Assembly: GCA_050084985.1 (NCBI GenBank) | Contig: JBITNC010000001.1 | Location: 36,208,001 to 36,272,000, forward strand | Reading direction: 5' to 3' | Length of the DNA stretch: 64,000 nucleotides | DNA from: Nageia nagi | Lineage: Eukaryota; Pinophyta | Part shown: piece by piece, positions 1 through 12,200 of the stretch | How positions within the stretch are numbered: position 1 is the first letter of the stretch | Layout: each line of letters begins with the position of its first letter | The notes under the pieces: model-generated | Told to the model about the DNA's origin: nothing | What the model saw: only the letters and a program-made list of their open reading frames with translations | Databases searched by the model: none | Translations under genes and position numbers: made by a program

Positions 1-2379
1 CAATTGTGCGCAAACATCCTACATGCATGCATATACTTATTCATATATTTTATCTTATCTTAAACTAGTAATTGTAACAAATTTTTTTTAGATTCTTTTT
101 AATGTAATTTAGTTTTTCTTAAATTTGTTATTTTAATAAGGTATTTTAATAGGGTAAGTTAGTATTACTAAAGGATATCTAAAGTGAATTCATAGCTTGG
201 TACCTAAAAAATATATTTATACTTAACAAAATAAAAATAAAATAAAATATAAAAGTCTCATGAAATGTAACTTAAAAAATAAAATATACTTATGCAAACT
301 ATCCCTCCCAAGTAGTCATGTCTATTTTTATCTTTATTCTAATGTGATACAAATAAAATTTTAATTAAATGAATCTTAATCTAAAAACCCCCATTATTCT
401 TTTTAGTTATTATGTTAAGTGAGATTCATTAACCAACTTTAAATGAGATTCATTAACTCCTTCTAGCTGTGGAAGTATTATGTGTGGTAAATTACCTCTT
501 CTTACTAGTCACATTCAACCTTCAACCTCCATTGGAGTGGTAAGGGTAGACTTAGTAAGAAGCCATTATATGTAGATAAATTAATTAAAATTAGATTCAA
601 TTACCCCTATAAGAGTCACATATCCCTTCAACCTCCATTGGAGTGGTAAGGAAAGACATATTTAAGAGTGTTAATGTGAGGTTCATTCCAAAACAAAGTG
701 AATTCATTTCCTCTTTCATTCTTTTCTTAGATTGCTTAGAATCACTGATAGTGTAAGAGTAGAGGCCTACTCAATGAAAAAAAGTATTGAATGTGAAAAT
801 GATCCCAAATAATTAATGTAATATTTAATTGTTTAACTACCCAAAATCCTAATTCATTTACCTTAAGTTCATTTCAAGCTTAAATATGATTCATTTACCC
901 CTTCCAGTTATGGAAGTAAATTAATTCAATTATTTCCAAAATTATGTGACAATATGAAAAAGGTTCATTTATTTTTTATTATCAAATCCATTCTTATCAC
1001 CTAAGATTGCCTTTTAACACAAAGGGAGAGCATATGTGGATAAGAAAACAAAAGTTTTTTATATGAGTATAATGATCCCTAAAAAACAAAAACCCAAAAA
1101 ACATTTAAATATCAAATCACTTTTCATATGTAAAATAACTTTAAAATTTCATCTACCCTTTCTTGTATGCACTTTAAGCAAAGAAATCATAGGAAAATTG
1201 TATATTATTTGCCTCTTTTCATTTAATACGTAGATATCAAAATGCAAAAGGGTATTATAGCACCTATACTCTAATCATTAACATTCTAAACCAATCATTG
1301 GCATTCAATATCAATATCTAGCATTTGGTTATAATCACTAGCATTTCTTGTAGAGTTCTTACAAAAATATAGATTATAGAATTTGAAGTTAGTAGATTGG
1401 ATAAATCATATTGATAATAGATTATAGAGAAATTAGAATTAAATATGATAAAGCAAACCTCCTATCTTTGAAGGTTTTTCCCTCCTTCTAGCACCAAAAA
1501 TGTTAGTAAAAAAATCAACCTTGTTAGCAAAGAAGAAAAATACGATTAATATAAACTAAAATTTTATTACTTTTCTAGAAGACCTCGATATTACAAATTT
1601 TAGATCACTAGATCCAGTTGCCTTAGGAAAGTTTTTTTTTCAAATACATTTATAAAATAGGTGATTCAAGTATATGGATGGAAGGTCATTGATAACCCTT
1701 ATCAGAATGCTAGTGACTAAGATGGAATGTTGATGCTTGATATCAAGTCATTGGCATTTCTATAACTTTAAAATTTTTAAATAATTAGAATCACTCTCTT
1801 AGGTTCTAACTTTTTCTCATTTGTATCTATGATGCCTTTGAATTCTAGTACATCTTAACACCTATGAATCCTACACATATGCTCAAACAACACATTAAAA
1901 CATACTTGTGCTTTTTCCAAATCTTAACATAAGGAAGAAAAACATATAACAATAATCAAATTGAAATAAACCTCATAGTTTTATCTTCATTTTAGTAGCA
2001 TAAGTCTACTTCAGTTTTCCCCTTTTTATTATCTATTTATGTCATGTATTTATATATTTTTTTAATGTGCATTTATAGAATTCTAGAAGGTTGAAAAGGG
2101 AGAGTCAAAGTTTATCACCAACTTGAAATAACCAAAGGGATTTTGCATCAGGTGATGACATAGGTAATGACTAACCCTCTCTATCCATACTTTTGTAGAG
2201 AGGATGAAACTTCATCTTTTATTTTTTGAGTTTTGATATTTTCATTGCAGAGTTGCTAATGATCATAAGTGAACACTAGCAACCTTTAATAATCACTAGT
2301 AATTGTATCCTAATCATCAATGTTTTAAGTCTTGATTTTTTAATGTATAAGTGGATCATATTTTAGTGTCTACAAAAAG
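1..2379. other. AT-rich region with no recognisable gene
   Basis: No reading frame here resembles a known protein. The only open frame of note, 1036-1233 on the plus strand, is lysine- and isoleucine-rich and looks like chance in AT-rich DNA. The stretch may be an eroded 5' part or leader of the gag-protease remnant that starts near 2,380, but I see no LTR pair or primer-binding site that would show this. Confidence 0.6.
519..651. repeat. Pair of short direct repeats, about 26 bp
   Basis: The sequence CCTTCAACCTCCATTGGAGT and the following GGTAAG occur at 519-545 and again at 625-650, about 105 bp apart. Each copy contains the near-palindrome CTCCATTGGAG. The DNA between the copies is not obviously repeated. 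Function is unknown; the pair may be the remains of a local duplication. Confidence 0.7.
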
Positions 2380-3700
2380 AATGAGAATATGGTTGACATA
2401 GCTACTTGAACTAGATCTACTACACAAAGAAACCATACACATACCTTTCTTATTTCTCTAAGGTTTATTTTACCAAATCTTATTAAGAAAGGATTATTTA
2501 AGCCAATGGATAGAAATGCTCAATATGATAGTGTATCACTTGATAATTTGGAGTCTTATTGTGCCTATCATCAAAAAAGGGGGTACACAACAAATCAATG
2601 TAGGCCTTTGGAAATTGCTATATTAGATCTAATTAGACAAGGGAAGTATGAGATAAAAAAGAATGATTCTCTTTCTAAAAATCAAGAGTTTAATACCATA
2701 TTAGTGGATGAAGAAATTTATGTTGCAATTCATAGGAGGAATCCAAGGTCTATATGAAATCTAGTCACTATTGAAAAAGTAAGTCTTACATCAAATCCTA
2801 AAGCTTATAGTATGATAGAACAATTGAAAAATATCTCTAGAAAAATTAGTTTATATGATCTCATTAGTACATTGAAAAAATATAGAAAGAGATCCTATAC
2901 AAATTGTTCAAAAATGAAAAGGTCCCTACAAACATCTTTGTTGCTTTATTTTTTGAAAAACATGCAATCCCTTCAAGAAAAAGATGCAATCACCTTTTCT
3001 AAATCTAAAAAAATTGATAAAAGAAATTCATTTCTATATTATCCCTTTTCATAACACCTATGATACATGGTTGGGAAATCAAAATATCAATGGTAGATGT
3101 TAAGTTACCTATGAATGTTTGTTCTTAAAATGTTTTGTACTATATTAAATATAATGATATACAAATCCCCTCCATGGATGAACCAACCTTCCATATTAGA
3201 GATTTTGATAGTTCATATAAAAGACCCCTTTGTTTAATCTCCCTTATAGTTACATTAGGTCCATAAACTATTGAAATCCATTTTCATGTTATGAGTGGTA
3301 AACTTTCTCATAATTTGCTACTAGAGACACCTTGTCTTCATGATATGATGCAATACCTTCTATAATGCATGGTAATTTGAAATGTGAATATGAAGGATAA
3401 ATACATATATTACTTGTGGATCTTGAGCCTTACATGCTATTTAATTTAGAAGATTTAAATATTAAAGGATTAGATATACATCATGTTAACTTGTTTGATA
3501 TCACTCCAAGATAAATCAAGTGAGCATTAATAAAGGAAGTTATAGAGATTCATATTATATATTCAAGTATGGGAAGGTATAGAATTCAAAACTTAAATAT
3601 GTTGACTTCCATAAAATATCATGGACTGCAATGGTCACATAATATGCTAAAAATACACAAGTAGAAGGATATTTGAATCATTTTAAGCTAAGCCAACTTT
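2380..3700 (+). pseudogene. Element G: truncated Ty3/gypsy (Tat-type) gag-protease remnant
   Basis: This is the end of a plant Ty3/gypsy gag followed by a decayed aspartic protease. One frame from about 2,460 carries a LPNLIKKGLFKP-type segment. A zinc-knuckle-like CAYHQKRGYTTNQC follows at about 2,560-2,600, in which the usual GH has become GY, and then the LDLIRQGKYE segment typical of plant Tat-type gags. The frame breaks at a TGA near 2,755 and reopens to 3,052. At 3,190-3,480 the translation matches the C-terminal half of the protease: a TLGP..IEIHFHV segment, then LLLETPCLHDM where LLGRPWIHDM is usual, then an F-x-YEG-like strand. RT, RNase H and integrase are not visible downstream, and no LTRs were found. 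The family is recognised from conserved spacing, so the exact lineage is tentative. Confidence 0.75.
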
Positions 3701-4914
3701 TTAATTCTTTGCTAGCATTCTTTCAACATGTGCCATCATGGTAGCTCTCATCCAAGGTATGAATGCCCATTATAGAGTAAAATAGAAATTAAAAAAATGT
3801 TTAGATTATGAATGCCCTATTATGTATGTAATATGAAGAGGAATACAAAAAGTATAGTAATTATTTGGCAAGATGGAAAATTAAAACATAGTTTCACCTA
3901 CTATTATGGTTTCTAATCGTATTCTCTTAATGAATTATACCCTATTGATGTATTTGTTGATAAAACTCATTCTTAACTAGATTCAAATCTAAGCTTAGCC
4001 ATGGGTAATGTGTCAAACATGAGAGCAAACCTTCCTAGTTGACTCCTAATATGCCATATATTCTCAACTCCCCTTCTTCCTAGAATTGATGAATTAGATT
4101 TGTTGTGAAGGAAGGAAAGAATCAAATAGGTGGAATAGTGAGGGGTAATGGCCAATAGGAAATTAGGATTATAAATATCCTCTTGATTTATGTATGAGTT
4201 GAATAGAGGTATACTTTAAAATACTTTATCCTATTGAAAAGAAAATCAAAACCAAAAGGAAGCAAATGACCAACAGGGAGAAGAACTAGATTCTAGTGAA
4301 AAATAGTGTCTTGCAATGCACTTGGCCATAGTAAGCAATTTTTTGATTAGGTTATAGAAAATATTATTCAAGATAGAAGAGAGGGTATGTGTTGCTATAA
4401 TGGATACATTTCACATAAGTTGTGTTAGAATTCCAACACTCTCATGATACTCACTTTGAATACTTTATTTTATTATCTATTTCCCTTTCAAAAGAGTTCA
4501 AATAGTACTTTGAATTTCATGTTAAATAAATTAATACACTATGTATTTTAAAATAGGAATAAGTAAGACCAATTATATGAAAATAAAATAGTACCATTAT
4601 CTTCACATTTCACTAATAAATCTCTTAAATAAAATTCATCCTTTCAAAGTGAACTTTAAAGTTTATGGTTTAATAACTCTTTTGTTCCTTTCTTCAGGAT
4701 AAATATAGAGAAATGGTACATTCACTCTCCAACCATGAATAGATAATTCATGTAATAAAATCACATGCTAAGGTATCCAATGATAATACTATAACTATCA
4801 CATGTATCAAGCCATCATGACAATAAATAATAATAATAAAGTACCCTTTCTATTTACATCTAGAAAAATATGCAAAATCATAAGACAAATTTGTACATAC
4901 ATGGTCACATGCTA
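3701..4914. other. No recognisable gene (flank of element A)
   Basis: AT-rich sequence without a convincing reading frame. It may hold more eroded sequence of element G (linker or RT), but no RT motif can be read in any frame. It ends at the 5-bp target site CCTTC (4,915-4,919) used by element A. Confidence 0.5.
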
Positions 4915-5041
4915 CCTTCTGTTGATTAATATTATGTAATATATATGCATCATGAACAATCTCAACCAAAGTAAATCAAGAACAAACTATCATGATAGTC
5001 TGATCTCTGAAGAAGGTCGGTTCCTTATCTATTGGGTGTAG

Positions 5042-5232
5042 AAAAAGTAACAAGAAAGGAAATAAAAGGAGTAGAGTGCGAGGAATTTAAGCAAAAGGCT
5101 TAGGGTAACAAGAGAGAAAGCAAAGTAATAGGAAAGTAACAAGAGGAAAAAGTAACAGGAAAGGAAATAAAAAGGAGTAGAGTGTGAGGAATTTAAGCAA
5201 AAAGGCTTAGGGTAACAAGAGAGAAAGCAAAG
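5042..5232. repeat. Two-copy tandem repeat (about 105 bp) inside the A LTR
   Basis: Two units of about 85 bp begin with AAAAAGTAACARGAAAGGAA and end near GAGAGAAAGCAAAG. They are separated by a 20-bp linker that itself repeats the GGAAAGTAACAAGAGG motif. The same arrangement is in the other LTR at about 8,100-8,290, so the duplication predates this insertion. The purine-rich strand is the plus strand. Confidence 0.8.
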
Positions 5233-5734
5233 GTGGATCACTAGTTCAGTGCAGGCTTTCACAGTGTGTGAAACCTTGGTCTGAATCTAGTGTAGCAGCT
5301 ATAGTACAAGCTCTCACTCTCTAATAGTTTCCCAGCTTTACTCTACCATGTAGCAGACATAGTTATACTAGCAACTCGTAATTATCATTCAGGAAATAAG
5401 CCAAGCTACCACGATGTAACCAAATTAAGAATGATAATTACAAGTGCTAGACAAGAAAGGTCAAGATGGTATCATATTACTGATAAAAACTATAGGTATT
5501 TGAGAACAAATGTAAAGAGCAATACTAGGGCTTCCAACCCCTCTTTCACTTTATTTTCATATACTTATACTACAGTAACAACAGTTACAAGAATTATAGA
5601 ATAGAAATGTTTACAAAAATGGCTTCAAGATTCTAGCCTTCTTTTAATTGATACTACCTACATACGCCACTTGGTAGAATATTACAAAAATAGGGCATAT
5701 TGTAGATGATACAACTTCTTGATAACTATGATCT

Positions 5735-6085
5735 GACCTCTCACTGACCTTGTCTCTTTTGGGGTATTCTATTTACTAGCTCCAGCTATTCAATCTCTCT
5801 TTGCTGACCTCATCTCTACATTCTAGAATGCTCTACTCACTGGCTCTAGCTATTTAATCACTCCTTGCTGACCTCATCACTTCCAGAACCTAGGCTTTTC
5901 CATAATTGAGCTTTATCATTTCATTCCAAAATGCTTTATCTACTAACTTTGGCCTATTTAATCACCCCTTGTTGACCTCATCATCTTTGAAACTCAGTCT
6001 TTACCAAAATTGAGCTTTATCCTTTCTTCTATGACATCATCATTTCATTTTGGAATGCTTTATTTACTGACCCCAGCCTATTTTG
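5735..6085. repeat. Degenerate tandem block with lengthening units in the A LTR
   Basis: Four consecutive units start with a variant of CTGACCTCATC and contain a variant of TTCTAGAATGCT...TTTAATCAC. Approximate starts are 5,738, 5,803, 5,867 and 5,971, giving lengths near 64, 64, 104 and 117 bp. The later units appear to have gained an inserted segment ending in GAGCTTTATC. The same block is present in the right LTR at about 8,795-9,145. Confidence 0.6.
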
Positions 6086-6185
6086 TTTGCTCCAAAAAAA
6101 CTCTCGAGGATCTTAATATGAACTCATGATTGCAAGTAAAGTACACTAAGGCTTTAATAAAGAATTTATTATGTATGAATATACA

Positions 6186-6560
6186 TTATGGCAACTTTTG
6201 TGGGAAATTTTCACCTTTATCAAAGAGGAATTTAGAACCCAATCTGAAAAAATAATACCAACGCATTTAACTACTACATAGGGTACGAACCACATGAATT
6301 TGAATTTTTTGTGTTTCCCTAGTTTAGCTCTATCCTCATCGCATTTCAATACTAAATCTCCTTCTTTGAAAGTATCCGAAGTTGATTTTTGACCATCGAA
6401 CCACCTTTTACTATTTCATTTCTTCTCCGGAGGTCTTGATATGATTGATTCTGGAGCTCTTTTGGGTTTCAACTTTTCTTTCTAGAATATCGAAGACTAG
6501 GGGTTTTTTCCTGATCTTATTTCCATAATAAAAACTCCTATACCTGTTGGTGCAAAATTC
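6186..6560 (-). pseudogene. Element A: C-terminal tail of integrase (remnant)
   Basis: Reading down from about 6,480, the frames give a segment like QSYQDLRRRNEIVK. After small frameshifts comes LKCDEDRAKLGKHKKFKFMW followed by a PYVVV strand at 6,349-6,250. This is the end of a plant Ty3/gypsy integrase: the basic linker after the catalytic core and the small beta-barrel GPY/F-type module (GPY read here as VPY). The same LK-D-E-D/E-R...H-KF...W..PY pattern is found in the integrase tail of element E near 51,100. The catalytic core and zinc-binding domain are absent, so gag is joined to the integrase tail by a large internal deletion. It has no intact start and cannot encode a working enzyme. 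Confidence 0.8.
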
Positions 6561-6639
6561 ATTAGGTTCACATCTTAGCTTATGTCATCAGCTACACCAG
6601 GTGGAGGAATGCCCCCACTTCTTGATAAATATTCTTGGT

Positions 6640-7830
6640 ATTGATAAACAGGACATGTGGTTTGTTCATGAGCATCATTGCAGGCCAAACATAAACTAGA
6701 GGCTGACCCAGAAGAGGAAGCTTGGCTTATATCCTCATTCAACACATGCTACACCTTTTCTACAGCAAGATAAGGATATCTTCTTGCATTGCTTTATCTA
6801 CTTAGAAGGGTAATCTTGTTTGCTATATTTCTACATAAGTTTTAGAGTTCTTGAATCTTCATCAATGAAGCTACCCCTTGATTCATATTAGGCTAATGAG
6901 GGGTTGGTAAGGCTAAGGGAGCTCTAGGGACTGGCAAGGTTGATGGCCACTGTTGGATAGGGGTAGGGATACTAGCCATGGTGGAGCCAAACTAATTGCT
7001 TGAGGTCTCAAAATTTGCTGTTGGGCAGTTATTGGAAAATAAGGCATTGGCATGCAACTTAGCAATTTTCCAGCTACAATAAGATAGGATTCAGCATATA
7101 TAGCTTGTCTATAGACCTCCAAGAAAGTATTTACTTTGGAATTTTGGATTTGCAGAGAGAGATCTGGAGGAAAGGCTCTCAGGTTATACATTAAGGCTTG
7201 AAATTATTGAGGGCTGACTGGCATTGGGACTCTCATCCAAGTTTTTTGGAATCTAATATTAAAATTAGGGATATTTTCTTGCTCATATCTTTTGATTGAA
7301 GTGAACTATGTTAACAAGGAAAAATGATCTCCTAATTCATTAAATTCCAAGATAAAGGGCTCTACCAGTTGAGCCCAAGTGGTTATAAATCCATCAGGAA
7401 GGCCCCTGTACCAATCTAGGACCTTTCCTTTGAAATACTGAGCTAGTAATCTCACCATGACATCTTCATGCTAGATATTGTGAATCTTAGATAGGCCAGC
7501 TACATCAACACAATGCTCATAAGCCATTTTCTCTAAAGTTGCATCAAATTCTGGAAGGGTTTTGAAAACATTTACTAGGATGTCATGCAACACCGCCAAG
7601 GCTATTGGTACCCCATTGTCCCATTTCGGATAAATATTCTAAGCTAGATTAGCCATTTTAGGAGAGGTATTTCTAGTGTGAAGATTGGATGATTCTGGCT
7701 TAGTAAAGGATTTTAGGGAGTTGATACTATTCAGAGACTTGGAATTGATCAAGGTCTTTCTCTTAGGAGTATCTAATGTTCTAAAATTTGATGCTTCTTT
7801 TGCTACTCTGGTTTTAGATCTAGTCCACAT
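6640..7830 (-). pseudogene. Element A: gag pseudogene
   Basis: The frame opens with a MWTRSKTRV-type start at 7,830, a common opening for plant Ty3/gypsy gags. A retrotransposon gag domain at about 7,560-7,200 includes VLDWYRGLPDGFITTWAQL and the following F..EF spacing, then a helical segment (MYNLRAFPPDLSLQ) and a proline-rich region. Near 6,690 is a short cysteine motif, CLACNDAHEQTTC, a CX2CX3HX4C variant of the usual CCHC knuckle. In-frame TAG codons interrupt the domain at several places where CAG or CAA is expected, with frameshifts as well. Gag would build the virus-like particle and bind element RNA. This copy cannot, but a relative could supply it in trans. Confidence 0.85.
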
Positions 7831-7949
7831 AAACTCTAGGTTGCAAAAGAAAATGAGAAGTTCAAAAGCACATATGATATTTACAAATAATCTGCTTTAT
7901 TACATACCATAGATAGTGCTTCAGTAGAGTCACCAATAAGTTTCTTCGT

Positions 7950-7967
7950 GTCCCACTGAGCGTGCCA
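7950..7967 (-). other. Primer-binding site of element A
   Basis: On the minus strand the site reads TGGCACGCTCAGTGGGAC, starting about 11 nt after the end of the 5' LTR. It begins with TGG, as expected for pairing with the CCA end of a tRNA. The priming tRNA was not identified. Element E has a related site at 57,030-57,047. Confidence 0.85.
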
Positions 7968-7978
7968 AAAAGAAATAC

Positions 7979-9243
7979 TATTGATTAAGATTGTGTAATA
8001 TATATGCACCATGAACAATCTCAACCAAAGTAAATCAAGAATAGACTATCATGATAGTCTGATCTCCGGAGAAGGCTAGTTCCTTATCTATTGGGTGTAG
8101 AAAAAGTAACAGGAAAGGAAATAAAAGGAGTAGAGTGTGAGGAATTTAAGCAAAAGGCTTAGGGTAACAAGAGAGAAAGCAAAGTAACAGGAAAGTAACA
8201 AGAGGAAAAAGTAACAGGAAAGGAAATAAAAAGGAGTAGAGTGCAAGGAATTTAAGCAAAAAGGCTTAGGGTAATAAGAGAGAAAGCAAAGGTGGATCAC
8301 TAGTTCAACGCGGGCTTTTATAGTGTGTGAAACCTTGGTCTAAATCTAGTTTAGCAGCTATAGTACAAGCTCTCACTCTCTAATAGTTTCCCAGCTTTAC
8401 TCTACCATGTAGCAGACATAGTTATACTAGCAACTCGTAATTATCATTCAGGAAATAAGCCAAGCTACCACGATGTAACCAAATTAAGAATGATAATTAC
8501 AAGTGCTAGACAAGAAAGGTCAAGATGGTATCATATTACTGATAAAAACTATAGGTCTTTGAGAACAAATGTAAAGAGCAATACTAGGGCTTCCAACCCC
8601 TCTTTCACTTTATTTTCATATACTTATACTGCAGTAACAATAGTTACAGGAATTGTAGAATAGAAATGTTTACAAAAATAGCTTCAAGATTCTAGCCTTC
8701 TTTTAACTGATACTACCTACATATGCCACTTGGTAGAATATTACAAAAATGGGGTATATTACAGATGATACAGCTTCTTGATAACTATGATCTGACCTCT
8801 CGTTGACCTCGTCTCTTCTAGGGTATTCTATTTACTAGCTCCGACTATTCAATCTCTTTTGCTGACCTCATCTCTACATTCTGGAATGCTCTACTCACCG
8901 GCTCTGGCTATTTAATCACTCCTTGCTGACCTCATCACTTTTGAGACCTAGGCTTTTCCACAACTAAGCTTTATCATTTCATTTTGGAATGCTTTATCTA
9001 CTGACTCTAGCCTTTTTAATCACCCCTTGTTGACCTCATCATCTTTGGAACCTGGTCTTTACCAAAACTGAGCTTTATCCTTTCTTTTGTGATGTCATCA
9101 TTTCATTTTGGAATGCTTTATTTACTGACCCCAGCCTGTTTTATTTTCTCCAAAAAAACTCTCGGGGATATTAATATGAACTCATGATTGCAAGTAAAGT
9201 ACATCGGGGCTTTAATAAAGAATTTATTATGTATGAATATACA
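7979..9243 (-). repeat. 5' LTR of element A
   Basis: This 1,265-bp partner of 4,920-6,185 carries the same two internal repeat blocks. Its inner terminus reads TATTGATTAA where the other copy has TGTTGATTAA, a G-to-A loss of the terminal dinucleotide. The outer end (GAATATACA) is intact and is followed at once by the CCTTC duplication. Confidence 0.95.
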
Positions 9244-9248
9244 CCTTC

Positions 9249-12200
9249 CACTAAAATAATGTTATGAAATTGAAATCAAGATCATTCTTCAACAATTAAA
9301 CTAACATTATATCATCTAAGGGTTTATATAAAATGCTTTATGTAAGATTTTAGCAAGTAGATGCTAAAATTAAGAAAAAATAGTTTGATATTCAAATTAG
9401 ATAATTGAGGAGAGGGGACTCCTTTTCTCATGGGACCCAAAGCCAATATGGAGGAGAGATGTGTGTCCTTTTTCCTTAAGGTTATCCAAATATTTAAAAT
9501 CAAAGGGTAGTATAATCCATCCAAAATAAATAAATATTTTTCCAACTCATCTATTTTATTCATAAGGTGTAGGAGTTTGATTGTTTTGTGATAGGATTTG
9601 GACAAATTTGTTTGTAAGTCTCTATGTACTCCCAAAATAGTTGCACACCTACCATTAGCTAACAAATGTTTTTTTCAATAATTTCACACCTAACATTAGA
9701 CTCTAAAGTATATAAAAATAATTGCACACACCTCACACATACAATCAAAAAAATATGTATGGAGAATATTCCAAGATAGCCTTACAACCACCAACAAAAA
9801 TGAAAAATAATATTTTTAACCTTTAAATTTTTGTTTTCACCTAAATCTATTAAAATTCCTTTGTGAAATTTCAAATTCAAATAATTAGAATATTCATTGC
9901 ATCATTCAAATATGGTAAATTAATTTATTAAACCAATTATATCATGTATATATTATTTTTAACACACATATGTACCTACAAGAACTACCCATCCTACAAG
10001 GTAATTTTGTAAGTGCACCACACATGAGCATCACACACATAACAAAGCTCAAATATCATACTAAAAAAAATTTATATTATGATCTAATAAGGTCCTAATG
10101 AGCTATCCATAATTCAATGCCAATCATTTACTCACTCTTACTAGTCCATTCCCATAACCACTCATGTCAGTTCCTTGGGATCTCCATCCTAATTCTCTCA
10201 TTAAGTTGATCTATAACCTATGTCATTAAAATCTTGAAGCCAAAATAAATTTGTTATAACTATTGTATATAATGAGGTATTATCAATCATATCAAAATAT
10301 TATTCACATTCAAATTCTTAAAAGATAATCAAATCAAAATGAAATCAAGTGGGTCATTTCAAAATTTATGAAAGCATTCAAAATTGTAGGTGTAATAGGA
10401 TCATTACATACTCCTCCCTTAGGAACAACATAGTCCTCTATGTTTATTTCTTCTTCATTCATTGATTTACCTAAAAACATACATCATAAAATAATATAGT
10501 GAAATAAATTCTTACAATGAATTTTATTTTACCAAGGAATATTAATATGATTCAACTTGAGTCTTTGTCAATGGCCAGTTGACCCTCAAGTGGTTAAGTT
10601 GATCAACTACCAAAATTGATCAACCTATTCTTTTCTAATGTTCACCACCATAATCCTTCATATATTAGATTGAATTCATTAACATGATCCCACCATTTTT
10701 ATCTACTAACAAATCAACTACAAAAGCCCATTAGACCACAATGTTAGGCTTTGGTTTCATCTTAGGGCCCATATCACCCAATATGGTGCTAATCCAAAAT
10801 AAAATTATATAGCATATGAGAATTTCATCCATAAAATTACGGGTAGAGTGTATCACCCCCATAATAACCATCATTTATAATTATTAAACCAAGTCAAAGA
10901 AATAAATACAATCTATATCCTCACCTGATATAGTGTAGTTTTCTTAGTTACTATGCCTTTTTCTTGAGGTAAGATGACTAACATGGCCATATCTATCAGT
11001 TAGTATCCCTAATAGTCTAAGCTCTTGTGACCATAACTTGGGAACTTAAGTCTCAAATATCTTTAGGAGGTAATGTTTACTCAAAAAAAACCCTATAAGC
11101 ATGGAAAAATAAGAGTTATCTCAACCAATAGAAACTCTTTATTGATCTATAAATAAATTTCCATTTTGATTACAAGATGCCTAACATGGAGGGATTCAAT
11201 ACAATGTGTGATATGGGCCTCTTGGAGGCCTTCTTTTTTGATGTCTACAAGCTCCAAGTATCATTTAATTGAACCTACAAAAATGAATGATTCTTATTGC
11301 TTCCTTCTTGCTAACTCCTTGGCTTCTTTTTGCTTTAATCAGTTGCTAGTCTTGTAATTCTATACATACATAAATAAATAACCCATCAAAACATATTTGC
11401 TCATGCTATAAGATTATAATCAATAAACATGCATATAAGTAGAAATAGTAAACTAAAATGTACTCAGTAATCTAGTTGTAATTCAATAGCATAAGGTTGC
11501 ATTTCATCTTCTAACTCCTTTTTTTTTCTCCATGGAAGGGGTCTTATTTATAGATTTTCCAAGGTAGCTAAAGTTGCTATTTTGGAAGGCAAGGCTAGAT
11601 GAAAAATCTCATCCAACCTTATTAGAGATTATATCCATGCAAGGAAAACATAGGATCAAGCATCCTTGATCCATTAGCTTATTTCCTTGGATTCCTAATT
11701 TTTCTATTTTTTCTTTATGGTTTCTATTTACAAGATCACTAATGATTACCCATTGGACTCTAGCAATTGAGTATGATCATTGATGATTGTACTAGATTGC
11801 TAGCAACTAGAAGACTTTGGCAAAATTTTTATTTGCCTAAAAGTTTTACTCCCTTCTTTCATTTATCAAAAGAGGGGTCATTTTTAGGTATCTACATTTT
11901 GCCCCTTTTTTGAAATACCTAACATTTTATAGGTGGGGATTATTTCAAAAAACTAAGCCTACCTAAGAGGGGGTGCAATCAAGTCTTGGAATTGTATTTC
12001 TTGATCTTAATTCAAGGTTTTGAATTAACTCATTCTCTATGAATAAGCTAAATCTATGTGATTAGATTATGATTAAATCCATTTTTTGATCTTTTAAGTT
12101 TGACACATTTTGAAAGTAATAAGAGTTGTAGTGCAAGGCATAACTTAGGTAGTTATCACTATATTGTTGTGCTTTATTAGTGGGATATATATGGAGTCTT

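Larger units (their letters stand above)
4920..6185 (-). repeat. 3' LTR of element A
   Basis: This 1,266-bp LTR begins TGTTGATTAA and ends GAATATACA on the plus strand, so it reads TGTATATTC...TTAATCAACA in element orientation. It matches 7,979-9,243 along its full length with scattered substitutions, mostly transitions. It contains two blocks of internal repeats, annotated separately. Minus-strand open frames inside it are compositional. Confidence 0.95.
4920..9243 (-). mobile_element. Element A: complete but internally deleted Ty3/gypsy LTR element, TSD CCTTC
   Basis: Two long direct repeats, 4,920-6,185 and 7,979-9,243, flank a 1.8-kb interior. The ends are TG..CA (the right copy has TA for TG at its inner end). 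The 5-bp duplication CCTTC is perfect at 4,915-4,919 and 9,244-9,248, so the insertion is complete. A primer-binding site next to the right LTR and gag on the minus strand give the orientation: 5' LTR on the right, 3' LTR on the left. The interior keeps gag and the last part of integrase only. Protease, RT, RNase H and the integrase core are gone, so it is non-autonomous. Its LTR ends, primer site, leader motif and integrase tail resemble those of element E, which suggests it derives from an E-like family. Confidence 0.95.

Noticed and set aside
5029-5262. Minus-strand ORF rich in FLSCYF and LLLL, repeated at 8,088-8,300; could pass for a membrane protein
   Set aside because: It lies wholly inside the A LTRs and follows from the purine-rich tandem repeat read on the other strand; the two copies are simply the two LTRs.
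9324-9665. 113-codon minus-strand ORF between element A and the PMD region
   Set aside because: No recognisable domain or motif, no promoter or neighbour that supports it; length alone is not enough in AT-rich DNA.
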